Below, one piece after another: positions 1 through 12,450 of a stretch of 64,000 nt of DNA (its first letter is position 1; every line of letters begins with the position of its first letter). Location: positions 558,001 to 622,000 of the forward strand of contig JAEHOE010000042.1 of assembly GCA_016858145.1 (NCBI GenBank). The letters run 5' to 3'. The notes beneath the pieces are model-generated. The model was not told where the DNA came from. It searched no databases and worked only from the letters and a program-made list of their open reading frames with translations. The position numbers and the translations under genes were made by a program. Source of the DNA: Edaphochlamys debaryana (taxonomy: Eukaryota; Chlorophyta; Chlorophyceae; Chlamydomonadales).

Positions 1-390
1 AGACACGCATCCGAGGGGCAGCGGGGTACCGTGTGACTCGTGTGATGCACCATATGACTCGTGTGATGACAGGCTAAGGCCCATGTGTAAGGGCTCAGTT
101 TGGAGGTCGAGATTTGCATCCGGCAACCGGAGAGGCGCGGGCGGCACGAAAGTGTCGGTCGGCACGAAACAGTCGAAACAGTCGGCGCGAAACACACACA
201 TCGACCAGCCACACTGGTGTTGCTACAGACACCCTATTGCCTTGCGAACGTTCTCCGGCTGCTCAGACGTTCGCACCAACCAAAACAACACCTGCAGACT
301 TGCAGACTTGCAACAGAGCCGGAGTAGCAACCCGCGACCGAGCATGCTTATCCACGCTGACAACATCGCCATAGCAACATAGCAACAGCG
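1..390. other. Upstream region of the first gene
   Basis: No convincing coding exon is seen here. It probably holds the promoter and 5' UTR of the gene that starts near 444. A 12-base word, actcgtgtgatg, occurs twice close to the left edge (about 37-68), and short AGTCG/GCGAAAC words recur at 150-200. The many small open frames are GC-driven and lack codon structure. Confidence 0.4.
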
Positions 391-447
391 ATGAGTTCAC
401 TACACCGCAACGGGCGGTGCAAGAAGCCATCGACAGCTGCTCGATGA
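391..447 (+). promoter_or_regulatory. uORF overlapping the main start codon (ATGA)
   Basis: An ATG at 391 opens an 18-codon frame that ends in TGA at 445-447. That stop overlaps the first candidate start (444-446) of the downstream signal-peptide frame as ATGA, and a second ATG follows at 447. Such a layout would allow termination-reinitiation control of translation. The sequence shows the overlap; the regulatory role is inferred. Confidence 0.45.
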
Positions 448-3400
448 TGCGGCCCCAGCTCACCGCCTTGCTCGTGTTCCTCCTCGCCAACCATGCGTAT
501 GGAGAGACTCGACGGCGAAGAGGCCTGCTTTCTTCCGGGGATGATCCGAAGTTTGCGGATGTCGAGGCTCGCCTGCTGGCGGTCGGCGGCAATGTCACCT
601 ACTGGGAGTCCTTCAGCCCACTGCTGAAGAGCAGGTACCTGGGCAAAGGCTGTGTGGCGGACGGCTTGAGCTACGGGGCGGCAAGGGGAACGGGATAGGG
701 TGCCGCCGGGGAACGCCGTCGAGGGTGCCGCCGGGGAACGCCGTCGAGGGTGCCGCCGGGGAACGCCGTCGAGGGGGCATGGTTGAGACACAGCTAGGGA
801 CCGGCCCTCACCCACGGCTCCTCAACTACTTGATCTTTACTGTTCCATAAACAGGGATCATAATCAACACCCACACACCTCCTGAAACTGTCTCCCCAGG
901 ACGCCCTGCCGCTCCAGTGCCTCCGCGCCCCTTCGTATCGGCTACCTCACCCGACACACGGGCACGCTGTGGTGCGTGTGGCTAGGCCGCCCAGGAAGGG
1001 AATGGGAAACGGGGACGAGCTCACGCGATAAGCAAGGCCAACAAAGTGCAACCCCGGCCTACAACATCTCTGGCGAGGTTCGATCTCCCGAACCCTGCTC
1101 TTGCGAGGGGCCCCACCCAGGAAGGGGCTACCACCCTCACTTCGTGCCGAGGGATTGGGCAAGGGGCTACCACCCTCACTTCGTGCCAAGGGATTGGGCA
1201 AGGGGCTACCACCCTCACTTCGTGCCAAGGGATTGGGCAAGGGGCTACCACCCTCACTTCGTGCCAAGGGATTGGGCAAGGGGCTACCACCCTCACTTCG
1301 TGCCAAGGGATTGGGCAAGGGGCTACCACCCTCACTTCGTGCCGAGGGATTGGGCAAGGGGCTACCACCCTCACTTCGTGCCGAGGGATTGGGCAAGGGG
1401 CTACCGCCCTCACTTCGTGCCGAGGGATTGGGCAAGGGGCTACCACCCTCACTTCGTGCCGAGGGATTGGGCAAGGGGCACCACCAACCCTTAGCTGCCT
1501 TGACCACGTGACTTCCTGCGCCCGACACGCCCCAGGGACTGGATGGCCGTGGCGGAGGCCCTCGAGCTAGACTGGGAGAGGCGCAATCCAGACAGGTAAG
1601 TAATTATCATTGATGGCACACAGAGCTCGATAAAGGATGATTGTTCCTTGACCTAGCCCTGAATGTGGCCGTTGTAGTGCTTGGCCAGCGCACGAAGTCA
1701 CCGATGCACTGCCCGCCGGTTAGGTCAGCCCTTTGGAGCGCCGATCTTCGCCGCTATCCCCAAACCCCTTCCATCCGCCGTCCCGTACCGCCCGTACCAC
1801 CTGCAGCTGGTACCCCAAGTACGGCATGAGCGCCGCAGCCGCTGCGGACGTGTGGCGGGCGCAGGGCCCTGTGCTGTGCGGCCCGGGCCGTGGTGGCGGC
1901 GCCGGCGGCGGCTCGGCGGCTGGCGACGCAGCGGCGGCGGCGGCGGCGTGGGTGGATGCGCTGGTGGTGTGTGACACGGTCGTGGACGCTCGGCCCTTGC
2001 TGCAGGGCGGCTGTGGGCTGCCCATCGTGCTACAGGCAGGTGCTGGGGAGGTGGAGTTCCTGGGGTCCGGAAGCAGGAGGGAGGGAGAGCAGCCAGGTTG
2101 CGCGCGGTGCATAGGAAGGGGCGGCAGCTTAGGCCGGGCGGCATCGGGAGGGCGGGGGCGGGTGTGGGAGAGCTGTTGCGGATGCACTGCAAGCTCGGAG
2201 TGGCGCCGGCGCCTTGCCGTCCTCAATCAGGCCAGGCCCTCAGGGGGAACCTGGGCTCCCCGTTACCTTCCGCTAGGTGACTAACCGATACGACTGGAAA
2301 ATAAAGGATGCTGCCGAGTACGGCGCCCTGATGGCGGCCGCCGCCGCCAACCCGCGGGTTTGGTGGGTGACCAACAGCCCCTTCGAGCAGCTACACATGG
2401 CCTGGTGAGGGCACAGGTTCTGGGCGCGGGGTGTGCGGGGGTGGGACGTGGTGTGAAGCGCAGCGTTACCCGGAGCAAGGGCTTCTCGGGGCCGAGGCCG
2501 AGGCCGTGACCGCGACTCCTGCTGTCTCGGCCTTAGCACACACACTACACTACATAGTACATACACCCGCCTGCCTCCGTCCCCAGGAACGGCCTGGCGC
2601 TGCCCCCCTCCCGCCACCTGCTGCTGAGGCCGCTGGGCGCAACGGTGCTGCCCCCGCCGCCGCCGGGGCCCGAGCGCGCCGCCACGTTCGCCGTCATCCT
2701 CAAGACCGACCGCAAGAGACACCCTGACCGGGACGTGCTTCTCCCCCAGGTGCGTTCGCGTTTGCGCGGCTGTCCCAAGGTGTCAGATGCCCGCGGTACC
2801 GGTAGAAACACGACTGTCTGGTATACGGTTACATACATTAGTGCGCGGGGTGGCTCTTGCAGAGCCGGTCTCCCTCGGAAGAGTCTTGCTCGGCAGGGGG
2901 AGCCCCGGGCCGGGCTTGTCGCCGGCGTGATCGTGGTGGCCCCATGGTCTCTCCCTCGCCGCAGCTGCGCAAGTTGGGCCTGATGGACGAGGTTAAGGTG
3001 TACGACTCCATTTACGGCGGACCGGCGGCGCTGGTGGGTTGCGGGGGCCGTTGCCAGGTTGGGTAATGATCAATTGGAAACGCGGTTGCTGAGCATGTGT
3101 ACCGTTACCACCGCCACTGGCGCCCTTGCTGTCTGCGCCGCAGGCTCAGCACCGAGGTGTCGTACATCTGCCGTACCAGGTGCGCTGGGCCAATCTCTCG
3201 CCGCATATAAACATGCGATGCGCCGTTCTGCTCATGCCACGCGCTCTCGAGGCGCTGCCTCCCAAGCCACTCAGGGCCTCTCTTTGCGCTGTCCGCAGAT
3301 GTCCATCATGTCTCTCTACGAGACGCTTGCGGTGGGAGGGCTGTTCCTGGTGCCCTCGCCCTCCTTCTTCAGATTCGTGCGCCAGGTAGGCGGGGCAGGC

Positions 3401-4458
3401 AGGCAAGCAGGGTGCATTGCTCAGCACGGCCGGCTCATGGGGACCTCCCCTCTGACATGACTACAGCTGCTGCTAGCTGACATGCTGACCTCTTCCTCCC
3501 GCGCGCCTCCGCCCTCCCCGGCTGTGATACGGGCCCTCTGAGCTTCTGCCTTCCCCCCTCCCCCCTTCACCGCCCCTTCCAATACGGTCATGTCGTTACC
3601 ATCTTACGTATTACGTGTGCCTTGCCGCCACCCCACAGCACCACCGCTTCGCCTACCAGTTCGTGCCACTGCTCGCACGCGCCGCCGCGTCGGAGCGTCA
3701 AGCCAAAAAGGATGCCAAAGCTGGGAGCAGCTCCTCGGACGCTAGCGCTAGCGGCGCTTTCGGCGCCGCGTCAGACGACATGACTCATGGCGTCGCGGGC
3801 CCCGACGGTCTGATGGGGCGCAACTGGACGCACTATGTGGAGTGGTACAACCCAGATTTCAAAGAGGCGCTCGTGTACTTTGACAGCTGGGAGCAGCTGG
3901 CGCAGCTCATGCGCCTGCCTGCCGCTGACCCGCTGTGGGCGGCCAAGCGGGCCGAGGGGCGGAGGGCGATGGCGCGGGTGAGGCAGGTGAGTCTGGCGGG
4001 GTGGCGGCGGCTGGTCACAGAGGTCCGGGCGCTGGCGTGCGGGGTGGGGTCGTAGTGGAATCCTCGCGTGCGGATTTGAAGTGGCCAGTTGCACTTGGGA
4101 GGCAGGCACGCGTATGGGTGGGAGGTGCGAAGGTGTGGGTTCAAGTGGCCCAGCCGGCGGCGGAGGGGGGACGCTCAAGGAGCCTGGAGGGCCTGGGGCG
4201 ACACGGGTCGATGGCTGCCCGTGCGGCAGAGGCCCGGGGCTCGAGAGCCAACTGGCACTTATGTCCGGGAAACTTTTGTAGCTTTCGGCATCCAACAGCG
4301 CCAACGCAGGCCTGCGCACCTGCGCATGGACGCTCCAGTCCCACCCACCACGTACAGTAATTGCGCAAAACCGAGTCTCCTGATCACCCTGCGTTTCTCG
4401 CCCAAGTCCTCTACAGCTGGGAGCTCAGCACATAGCAGCAATGTCCAATACCAATTAG
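444..4458 (+). CDS. Secretory-pathway glycosyltransferase-like protein (9 exons)
   Basis: Proposed exons are 444-634, 1807-2035, 2277-2404, 2587-2749, 2965-3033, 3144-3179, 3299-3385, 3639-3986 and, least certain, 4417-4458. Phases agree throughout and give about 430 aa. The N-terminus (MMRPQLTALLVFLLANHAYG) is a signal peptide or signal anchor. The middle reads VWWVTNSPFEQLHM, then a segment ending VYDSIYGGPAAL, then GVVHLPYQ and MSIMSLYETLAVGGLFLVPS. This LPYQ-SxYE-A-G-VPS pattern resembles the C-terminal donor-binding half of GT-B glycosyltransferases; the assignment is pattern recognition, not a proven match. Intron 2 needs a GC donor (CAG^GCAGGT at 2036). An alternative last exon could start near 4281 after ttttgtag. 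The stop at 4456-4458 lies only 31 nt before the next gene's ATG. Confidence 0.6.
698..776. repeat. 25-bp minisatellite, about 3 copies
   Basis: A 25-bp unit (gggtgccgccggggaacgcc followed by gtcga) is repeated head to tail with almost no divergence. It lies in intron 1 of the glycosyltransferase-like gene, 60 bases after the exon 1 donor. Confidence 0.9.
1124..1480. repeat. 39-bp minisatellite, 9 copies
   Basis: A 39-bp unit (13 codons long) beginning ggggctaccaccctcacttc is repeated about nine times; copies differ at only one or two sites (ccgaggg/ccaaggg, taccacc/taccgcc). Because 39 is a multiple of three and the unit lacks stops, several frames stay open on both strands. It lies in the 1.17-kb intron 1, so it is not counted as coding. 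Confidence 0.9.
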
Positions 4459-4489
4459 GGCACTCCAAGCGGAGCATGCCCTCCGCAAC

Positions 4490-7400
4490 ATGACCACGAC
4501 GCGTTGCCCCAAGTGGCGCGCCTTACGCTACCCTATAGCAATCTACATGCTGCTATGGGCACAGGCAGTGTGCTCCACAGCCGGTCAAGGAGACCTTCTG
4601 TCGACTGGCTCACTGTTGTCCCTTCCGGGCTGCCATAGACAGGTTATTACAGATGGAGGCGACCAGTACATATGTGCCTTCACTGGCCAAGTCGTCGTTG
4701 ACGTGCAGACGAGCATTGCGACTGCTCTTGGCCTGCCGCCAAACCTGATTCTGGAAGGCTGCAGTCAAGCTGGAGACGTTATCCAAACAGCAGATGCTGG
4801 AGAGGAGGGCGACTGCAGCTCAGCCACGCTCGACTTGACGCGCGTGCCATTGCCCTTCACCCTCCCCGTCGGCGGTAGCCTCACGCTTCGGCGGCTCACC
4901 CTCCTCAGCCCCGCGCTGCCAGCGCCGTCCTTACCAACGGGGCCTGAATCCACCATCGCCTCTGCTCTCCGCCGCATGTTTGCTCAGCCCCTCGAGAACC
5001 CGCTTGCAAACGTGGTCGTTGAGGATGTGGAGGTTATCGTCCCGGCAACATCATGCCTTGCCCTTTCTCAACACCAAGCCTTCCTCTGCCGCCTACCCAC
5101 CTCTGCTGACTTCTACATCGCCCCGTCAACCATCGGTCTACTCTCTGTTATCGCGCCTGGGCTCACGGTCCGCAACACGACCCTCCGCTGCGGCCCAGGC
5201 GGCCGCGCACCCGTCGCCTGCGTGACCAAGCACGTGTACGACGCTCCCGGGCTGTACGACGCAGTACGGGAGCTCCAGGACCACGTGGATGCAGGGCTAC
5301 AAGCGTACGGCGCTTCTGCACCAGCGCGTGTGGTTCTGGCATCTGACGTCATCACCCTCACGCCCCTGGCTCAGCCCTTGGCCATCCGAGTGCCGGTGCT
5401 ACAGATCGTCGGCCGAGCGCCCGCCAATGCCGCGCCGGCAGAATCTGGGCGTACGGCGGCATCCGCCAGCGGTACGGCAGTCCTGGATCTTGCCGAGCTG
5501 CCCAATCTCTTTGCGGTACCGCGGGACAGCAGTCTACAGTTCCACAACCTCACCCTGAGGAGGTGAGCTGGCTTCGTCGGTGGCCTGTGGGTGTGCGCAT
5601 CCTGCTTGCTTTGCGCGTCACTGCCACCCCTGTGACCCCGGCCATGCCGCGTCATAACAGCGGCTGCCCCTACTTCTCCACAGCCTCCCCCTGGGCCCGG
5701 GCTCTTCCGCGCCCCAGTCCCTCATGCGCCTGCCCGTGTGGACCGTCGCCTTCAGACGACAAATCCTAACCAGCCGACCTCCGGCACCGGTGAGGACCCC
5801 TTTGGCCTACGGCCCGCATGGGAGTTCACGGCGGATACCGGTAACCTAGTCCATGTAACAAGACCAACAACAGCAACAACACGGGGCATGACCAGCAGCC
5901 TTGCCCACATGCTGCTTTATCGTCTCTCGCGAGTCCTTCGGCGCCTGAGCCCCAAGCAGTGCGCTGGGCCCATGAGTCAGGGTGATGGGGCGCATGCGCT
6001 TGGGCTGACTGGTCTACCCCTGACTGTAACCGGGCCCCAACTACCGGTGTTGTTTCGCCGGCCCCCTCCGCCGCTCCGTAGTTGCTGTTTATCCGAGACT
6101 GTACGGTGGAGGGACTGCCGCTGTCAGAGCTGGCGCTCCTGGCGGCCGACATGTTCTTCACGTGAGTCATCACGTGTCAAGCGCATCTGCCGTACCCGCA
6201 ACAGCAGCTGGTGTCGTACACTATGGCCGTGGTCGCCATCGAGTTGTCAGGGTGCACGCCGCAATATGTGCCTAAGCCTGGCCCATTTGTGAGATCTTGC
6301 TCGCGCTCGTCCCAACTGCAGTACGAAGGACAAGGCGGTTGGCCTGGTGCCGCCTGGGCTGCGGCCCTGGACGTGCGTAACGGCCAACGGCATTTGGACG
6401 ACTTTGAAGGGGGGACTGGTGCGGCGGGGGGCAGCGGGGAGGGAGCCGTGTGGGCCCCTCGGCAGGGGCTCCTCAGAACTCAGAGGGGAACCAGGGATCG
6501 TGCATGCAATGCCTTCTCGTCCAATGCCTCTGGAGATTCTCGGATAGTTAGGTACGGGGGTCGTCTTGGAGGCCTTGGCCCTTGAAACCCGCTGGCCGCT
6601 TAAAGCTGCCCTGTCATAGCCCTGCCAGGGCGCACTGGTACCCCAACACCCGACCCCGCTCTCGCCCTGCCCCACCGGTATCACAGGCCCCGGGGAGTGA
6701 CGTGGACATCTTTGCCGAGAGCTTTACGGCCAAGAGTTGGCTCTCCCAGCTGGAGCGCGTTTTACTGCGCGCCGCGCCTTCGTCCCAGCCCGCCTGCGCC
6801 ACGATCCTCCCTCGCTTCGCAGCCCCTCCCGCTCCCGCCCCAGCTGGCCCCGTGTCACCCTCCTTGGCTGCCCCTACTCTACCGCCCACCACCAGCCAGT
6901 CCTTCGTCGTCCCGCCCGACTGCCTCCTCACGCAGCCCCTCTGCACCCTGGCGCCGGGCGGCTCCCGCGGCCCCGCGATCTGGGCCCCCCACGTCACGAT
7001 GCTCGCCGTGCAGCAGCTCCACTTCGACGAGGTGTTGCCGTACGATCTCAGCTCCGTGATCCGATTTATTTCATCGGATCTGGAGGTATCCACGTGCGTC
7101 GTGATGGGGCCGTACATGCGGGCCGTGATCTGGCCCAAGCCAAACTGGATCGGGTTTCAGTCTTGGTGGCAGGGCTGGGAGGTTGTGGAGGGACCCAAAG
7201 TCGTCGTGGGCCACCCAATACAGCCGCGAGCGCTCGATCTGGCAAACTTGGTTGCCGGTGTCAACATTATGACCCGCGATCATGCAATCAACTCGAGCTT
7301 CACGTTTCGACACCTGCTGCTTGCTGGGCTGCCTCCAGCGGACGCATGCCGCGCGGGCGGCGGCGGCGGCGTGGGTTGCAACGACGAGACGCGGCTGAGG

Positions 7401-10400
7401 GACCCCCCCCAGCGCCCACCGGATCGACGGCTTCTGCAGAAGAACGGAGCGCAGGCCGCCGCCGGCGAGGAAGGCGCCGCGGGGCTGCGGGGAGGCAGGC
7501 CGCGAGGAGGCGTGCGCGCCCTGCGCCAGCCCTGGCCGGACTACAGCAATGAAGCGGTGAGTCCTTCCCGTGCAATCCCTGTCAGACAATAACCGACCGC
7601 GAGCACGGGCTTGCTGGGGCAGACAGGCTGCGCAGGCCGCCCACCACCACTGGTCGAAAGCCGCCTGAAGCCGTGCGTGCCCCTCTGTCCCCCACACCAG
7701 GTCCTCCTGCCTGCGCCCGACGGCACCCAGGGCCTGCCGCCAGGCCTGACCAACTTCACCAGCTGTCTCTGGACCCTCGCCTTCGACCGCCCGGCGTCGG
7801 CCGCCGCCGCCGCCGCCGAAGCCGCCGGCCTGGCGGTTCCGGACGACATGGCAGGACTGCCGTACGCTTTCCTGGATTCTGTGGTGCTTGTCGTACAGCC
7901 GGCCGAGGTGGATCTCATGGCCAGGGCCATGACGCTCGATCCATCGTCTGGCGGCGGCGCGGCGGCGCTCACGACAGATGCGGGCCTGGCGAGCTTTCTG
8001 GACGCGATGCGTTCTCAGTCGGAGCTAGACGGCACGAAACAGGAGACGCAGCCTCCCAGCTCTGCAGGGATAATCCCAGAGGAAGCGCGATACACGAGAG
8101 TCACGTTCCGGCGGTTCCGATGGTGCGGCCTGATGGGGCGCAACGTGACCATCTCGGCCCCCAGCGAGGTCCGCGTTGGGCCCAACATCACTCTGCCACC
8201 GCCCCTGGCGCTACACCTCCCCCTCGTCGCCGCCTCCGTGCCCACGTCCCCCCCACCGCCGTCGCTGCCGCTGCCGCCGCCGCTGGGTTCCTGGCTCGGA
8301 CCCGAAGGCTGCGGCGCTGCCCCCAGCAGCCCCTGCCCAGCCGACGCCGCAACCCCTCACGCGCTGGCCTTGCCGGCGTCGAACGTGGTGTCGATTGCCG
8401 TCGGCGTCGCGGCAGGGGTCGCCGGCGCGACGATCCTCACCATTGCGGCCGTCATGTGGGTTCGGTGCCGCCGCCAGGCCGCTGCTGGCGTAGCCGCTGA
8501 CTCCGGCGCCGGCAAGGTCAAGGACTCGTCCGCTCCATCCACCACCAGCGATCTGGGGACCGTGGATGTGCTTGTGGGGCCGTCGGATGCGGCTGCGTCG
8601 GTTCCAGCCACGCCCAAGGGCAGCCGCAGCGGCAGCGGAGGCGGCCCCGGGATTCACCCAGCCGCGGCCAAGGGCAAGGGGTATAAGACGTATGCAGGCC
8701 TACTCGTCGGCCGGTCCAGCTCCCTGGCGGTTGTCATGCCCACGGGAGCCCAGCCGTACCCGAGCATCCCAGCGGAGGCCGCTGCTGCCGCGGCGGCGGC
8801 GGGGCTGGTGTCCCGAGCCGCCGCCGCCAGCCGCTCGACCACGCTGGCGGCGGCGCTGCCCCCGGCGGCGCCGTCTCCGAACTCCCGGCGGCGCCTCCTC
8901 TCGGCCCTCGGCAGCTGGCGGTCCACCCTGGCAGCCATGTCGCCCGTCGCATCCAGGCCGCCGTTAGACGGTCCCGCCGGGCAGGCCTCCGCCAACACTG
9001 CCGCCGCCGCCGCGGACGGCACTGGCGGTGGCAGGTGCACCGCTGCCAGTGGCGGCGCCGCTAGCGGCGGCGCCGTCAGCGCGAACGACGGGTCCACCGA
9101 CTATAGCGGTAGCTCCTCCGCCGAAGCTGCTTCGGGCGGCAGGGCACCGCCGCCTGCGGGTGGCTCCGTTGCGGCGTCCGTTCGGGGCAACGGCCGGGGC
9201 AACTCGGCGGTCGCCAGTGCGCTGAGTGTGATGTATCGGGACCTCGCGGATAAGCAGGTGCGTCGAGGTCCCAAGTGTGCTGACCCTGATTGCTGATTGC
9301 GAGGTCCCAAGTGTGCGCGAGCGTGGGCTGCACTGTCTCCGATTGCTTTCGTAAAAGCCCAATAACAGGGGACGCTGAGTCCCATCTGAACGTTGTAACC
9401 CCCGTGTGTCCCTCACAGGCCGCCCTCCTCGCGGACAGCTCGCTGACTGGCGCGCAGGACTCGTTCGCCTCCGGGCCCGGCACCCTCCCCGCCGGCCGCC
9501 ACTGCTCGGCCGCCTCCCTGGCACCCCCGAGCCATCTCCCAGTGGCAGGCTCCGCTCTGGCGTCGTACGGCAGCGCCGTACAGCCGTACGGCAGCCCACG
9601 GGCCAGCGGAGGCGATGCGCTTGGCGCGAGCGCCGAGGCAGCCGCCGGCTCGGGTTCTGGCCAGGGCCAGGCCGGGACGCGTCTTCTCGCGAGCGGAGCC
9701 GCCCCCACCGGGGCCGTAGGCAGGGACGGCGGCGCAGGAGCGTGCGAGGGAGGATGCGGGCGCGGAGGCATGGCAGACGGAGCCGCGGACGCGGACGCAA
9801 GCAACCGCGGAGGCGCGAGCGGCCCTGGCGGCAGGGGAGGCGGAGGGGCGCTGGTGATCCTGGGGGAGCTCGGACGAGGAGCCCAGGGCGTGGTGTATCG
9901 AGGCACCTGGTGCGTTGGGGGATGCATTTTGAGCGGGTTGGGGGTTGCGTTTGGGTTCGATCAGCACAGGGGCGTGCAGATGCTCGTGCTCAGCACGCTG
10001 TGACTCTGGGTGTGTGACCCCAATAATTCCATGGCGTCTCCAGGACTTGCTGTGTTCTTGTACCTTCATGCAGGCGAGGAATCGACGTTGCCGTCAAGAG
10101 CATCCTTCTGCAGGTGGGGCGGGGGGCTTGGGGCGGGGGGGTGGGGAAGGTCCCAGGAAGCTGAGTCCGCATCCATGCATGCTGATCTGGTCATCATGGC
10201 AAGACTCCACGCCTCTCTCAGGCCCTCTCCTCCCCCCTGGCCCTGCTGCCACGCCTTAACCTCCGCCTCTTTTTCCCCCCTGGCAGGACTCTTCCCCTCA
10301 GCAGCGCTCGGGGCCCGGCAGCTCGCGCGCCTCTCAGGCAGTGCGAGAGGCGGCCATTTCGGCTTCCATCTCGCACCCAAACATCGTCGCGACCTACACC

Positions 10401-12450
10401 CACATGCTAACGCGCCTCTCCGCTTCAGCTAGCCCAGCCGGCGACAAGGCCTCCCTCAGCAGCAGTTCCACCACCGCTCTCGCTACAAGCTCCGCATCTT
10501 CGCAGATCGCAAGCGACGCCGCGAGCGGACGCTTGGTCGACACCTTGCCGATCGCGATCGGCCCCGAGCTCGATGTCTGGAAACTGACGCTCGTGCAAGA
10601 GCTGTGTGCGGCCAACAGCCTGCGGCACTGCCTGCAGACTGGCCGGCTGGCAGCGTGCAAGCCGCAGCCCATATTCGCCATCGGAATGCAGACGTCGACG
10701 TCCTCGCAGCTGCGGCCGTTTTCGAATCCGTGCGTGGCCGGCGCGTTCGCAAACTCGCCGCACAACTCGCCCCTGCGGCTGCCGCTGCTGCTGCCGCTGC
10801 CTCCGCCAAGCCCGCCTGCGTCCGCCTCTGGCCAACATATGCTTGCGTCACAAGCGTCGACGCCCAACTTGCCGCCACGGCCACGGCCGCCGTCCCAGCC
10901 AGTTCTGCTATCGCCATCCCCGCTCGGCGCAGCCCCCTTGCCCACACCACCATCGCCTGCAGTCATACGTGGGCTTGGGGAGTCCTCCCTGAGCCCTGGC
11001 AGCCCGGGGCGCAGGCCCAGCTCAGGCCCGAGCTCTGATGACCCGGACCCAGGCCCAGGCCCGGGGTCGGGGCCCAGCCCAGGCCCAAGCAAGGAGCACT
11101 CCTCCAGCTCCTCATCACACGGCCCCATAGACCCCATCGCTCCAGGCGCGGGCGCGTGTGAAACTCTGCCGCCCCGGAGCCGCATTCTGGCCCTGGCGGG
11201 GCCGAGCAGCGGCCGGTGCGTGCCTGGGCGTGCACCCGGGCGTGGCGCCGCCGGCGTGGGGGCCTTTGGGTCCGTGCTGCTCGACGGAGACGGCATGAGC
11301 GCGGCTCTGGAGTCGAGCAGTGGCGGCGGTGCGGGGTCGGGCGGCAGCCAGCAGGAGTTGCGGAGTGGCGCGGGCTCGTCAGCGGAGGGAGGCGCGCTGA
11401 TGATTACACCGCCGGGGTGCTCCCCGTTGGACCCACGCCTGGCTCTGTCGGTCGCTCTGCAGGTGGGTGGGCCGATGGGGGGTGCTATTGTGGTGCTGCT
11501 GCGTGTGACAGGGTCTTGGGCAGGCTGGGTGGGCGGTTTAGATCGGCGCCCTGGGCCCCCTGCTAGCCAGCTGCCTGTGTAGTACTGTAGTACGCCCTGC
11601 TGCTGGTGTACGGCACGATGTACGGCACCCTTTCCGACGGTTGCCCTCCTTCCCGCAGATCGCTCGCGGCTTGGCGCACCTGCACGCTCGCTCCATCGTT
11701 CACGCTGACGTGTCATCAGCAAACGTTATGATGCAGACCCACCCGAGGGCCCTTGGCACCATGGCACCAGCCGAGACCGGGACGGGGGCCAGCCAGACTG
11801 GCTGGGTGTCCCAGGGTGCCCCCGGCCCGCCCGAAGACCTGTACGGCTTTGGTCTGGTCGCCAAGCTGGGGGACTTCGGACTGAGCGGCTGGCTGGATGT
11901 GGCGGCGGGCAACACGCACCTGTCAGGGCCGGCGAGGTGGGTGGCGGCAGCTTGATCGACGCGTGCCCTTCCTTGCGTGCCGCCTGTTACCCCTCCAGCC
12001 GCCGCAGTACGTGCCCCCACGTCGTGACCCTTCATCACCTTGATCCCACCCGTCTTGCGCCCCACCGCCCCCAGGCGCTCTTCCGCCTACTCGCCGCCTG
12101 AGCTCGCCCGCAGCGGCCGCGCCGGGCCCCCCGGGGATGTGTACGCTCTGGCCCTTGTGCTGTGGGAGCTGGCCTGGGGCTGCCCCCTGCCCGAGCTCCT
12201 GTCCCGCCCCGAGGGCAGCGGCGTGCGGGCCTGGCTGTCGGAGCAGGAGCTGAGGGACGGGGGCGAGGTTGAGGCGCTGCCGCCGGCGCTGCTGGCGTGG
12301 CCCCGAGAGGGAGGCTGGGGGCAGCACGCGAGGGTGGCCGGGGGATGGGCCGCGCTGGTGGTGGAGTGTCTGAGGGAGGAGCCTCGGGCCAGGCCGGCGG
12401 CGGGTGAGGTGGTGGCACGGCTGTGGAAGATGCTGCAAAGTTTGTCATGA
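4490..12450 (+). CDS. Receptor-like protein kinase, single-pass membrane (10 exons)
   Basis: Exons are 4490-5562, 5684-5789, 6082-6161, 6620(or 6629)-7556, 7701-9257, 9419-9909, 10074-10113, 10287-11462, 11659-11936 and 12075-12450, giving about 2,037 aa. A signal peptide (hydrophobic core IAIYMLLWAQAVC) is followed by a ~930-residue ectodomain of unrecognised fold with Cys residues and N-x-S/T sites. A transmembrane helix at about residues 962-988 (VGVAAGVAGATILTIAAVMW) ends in basic RCRR. The cytosolic kinase has the Gly loop GRGAQGVVYRG (~1396), VAVK in a 40-nt exon, catalytic loop HADVSSANV, DFG and a PPE motif in place of APE, all fitting TKL-type kinases. A ~300-residue Ser/Pro/Gly-rich insert separates hinge and catalytic loop. 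HRD is replaced by HAD and the usual catalytic-loop Lys is absent, but Asp and Asn remain, so activity is plausible. The ligand is unknown. Confidence 0.85.

Noticed and set aside
1124..1480. Possible CRISPR-like array
   Set aside because: The units are directly adjacent with no unique spacers, and the genome is eukaryotic.
947..1528. Open frames on both strands across the 39-bp repeats (peptide repeats)
   Set aside because: A 39-bp stop-free unit keeps frames open automatically. The region lies between phase-matched exons 1 and 2 of a spliced gene.
6163..6165. In-frame TGA as a selenocysteine codon or a disabling mutation in the receptor kinase
   Set aside because: A strong GTGAGT donor at 6162 with a phase-matched acceptor at 6619 (or 6628) removes it by ordinary splicing.
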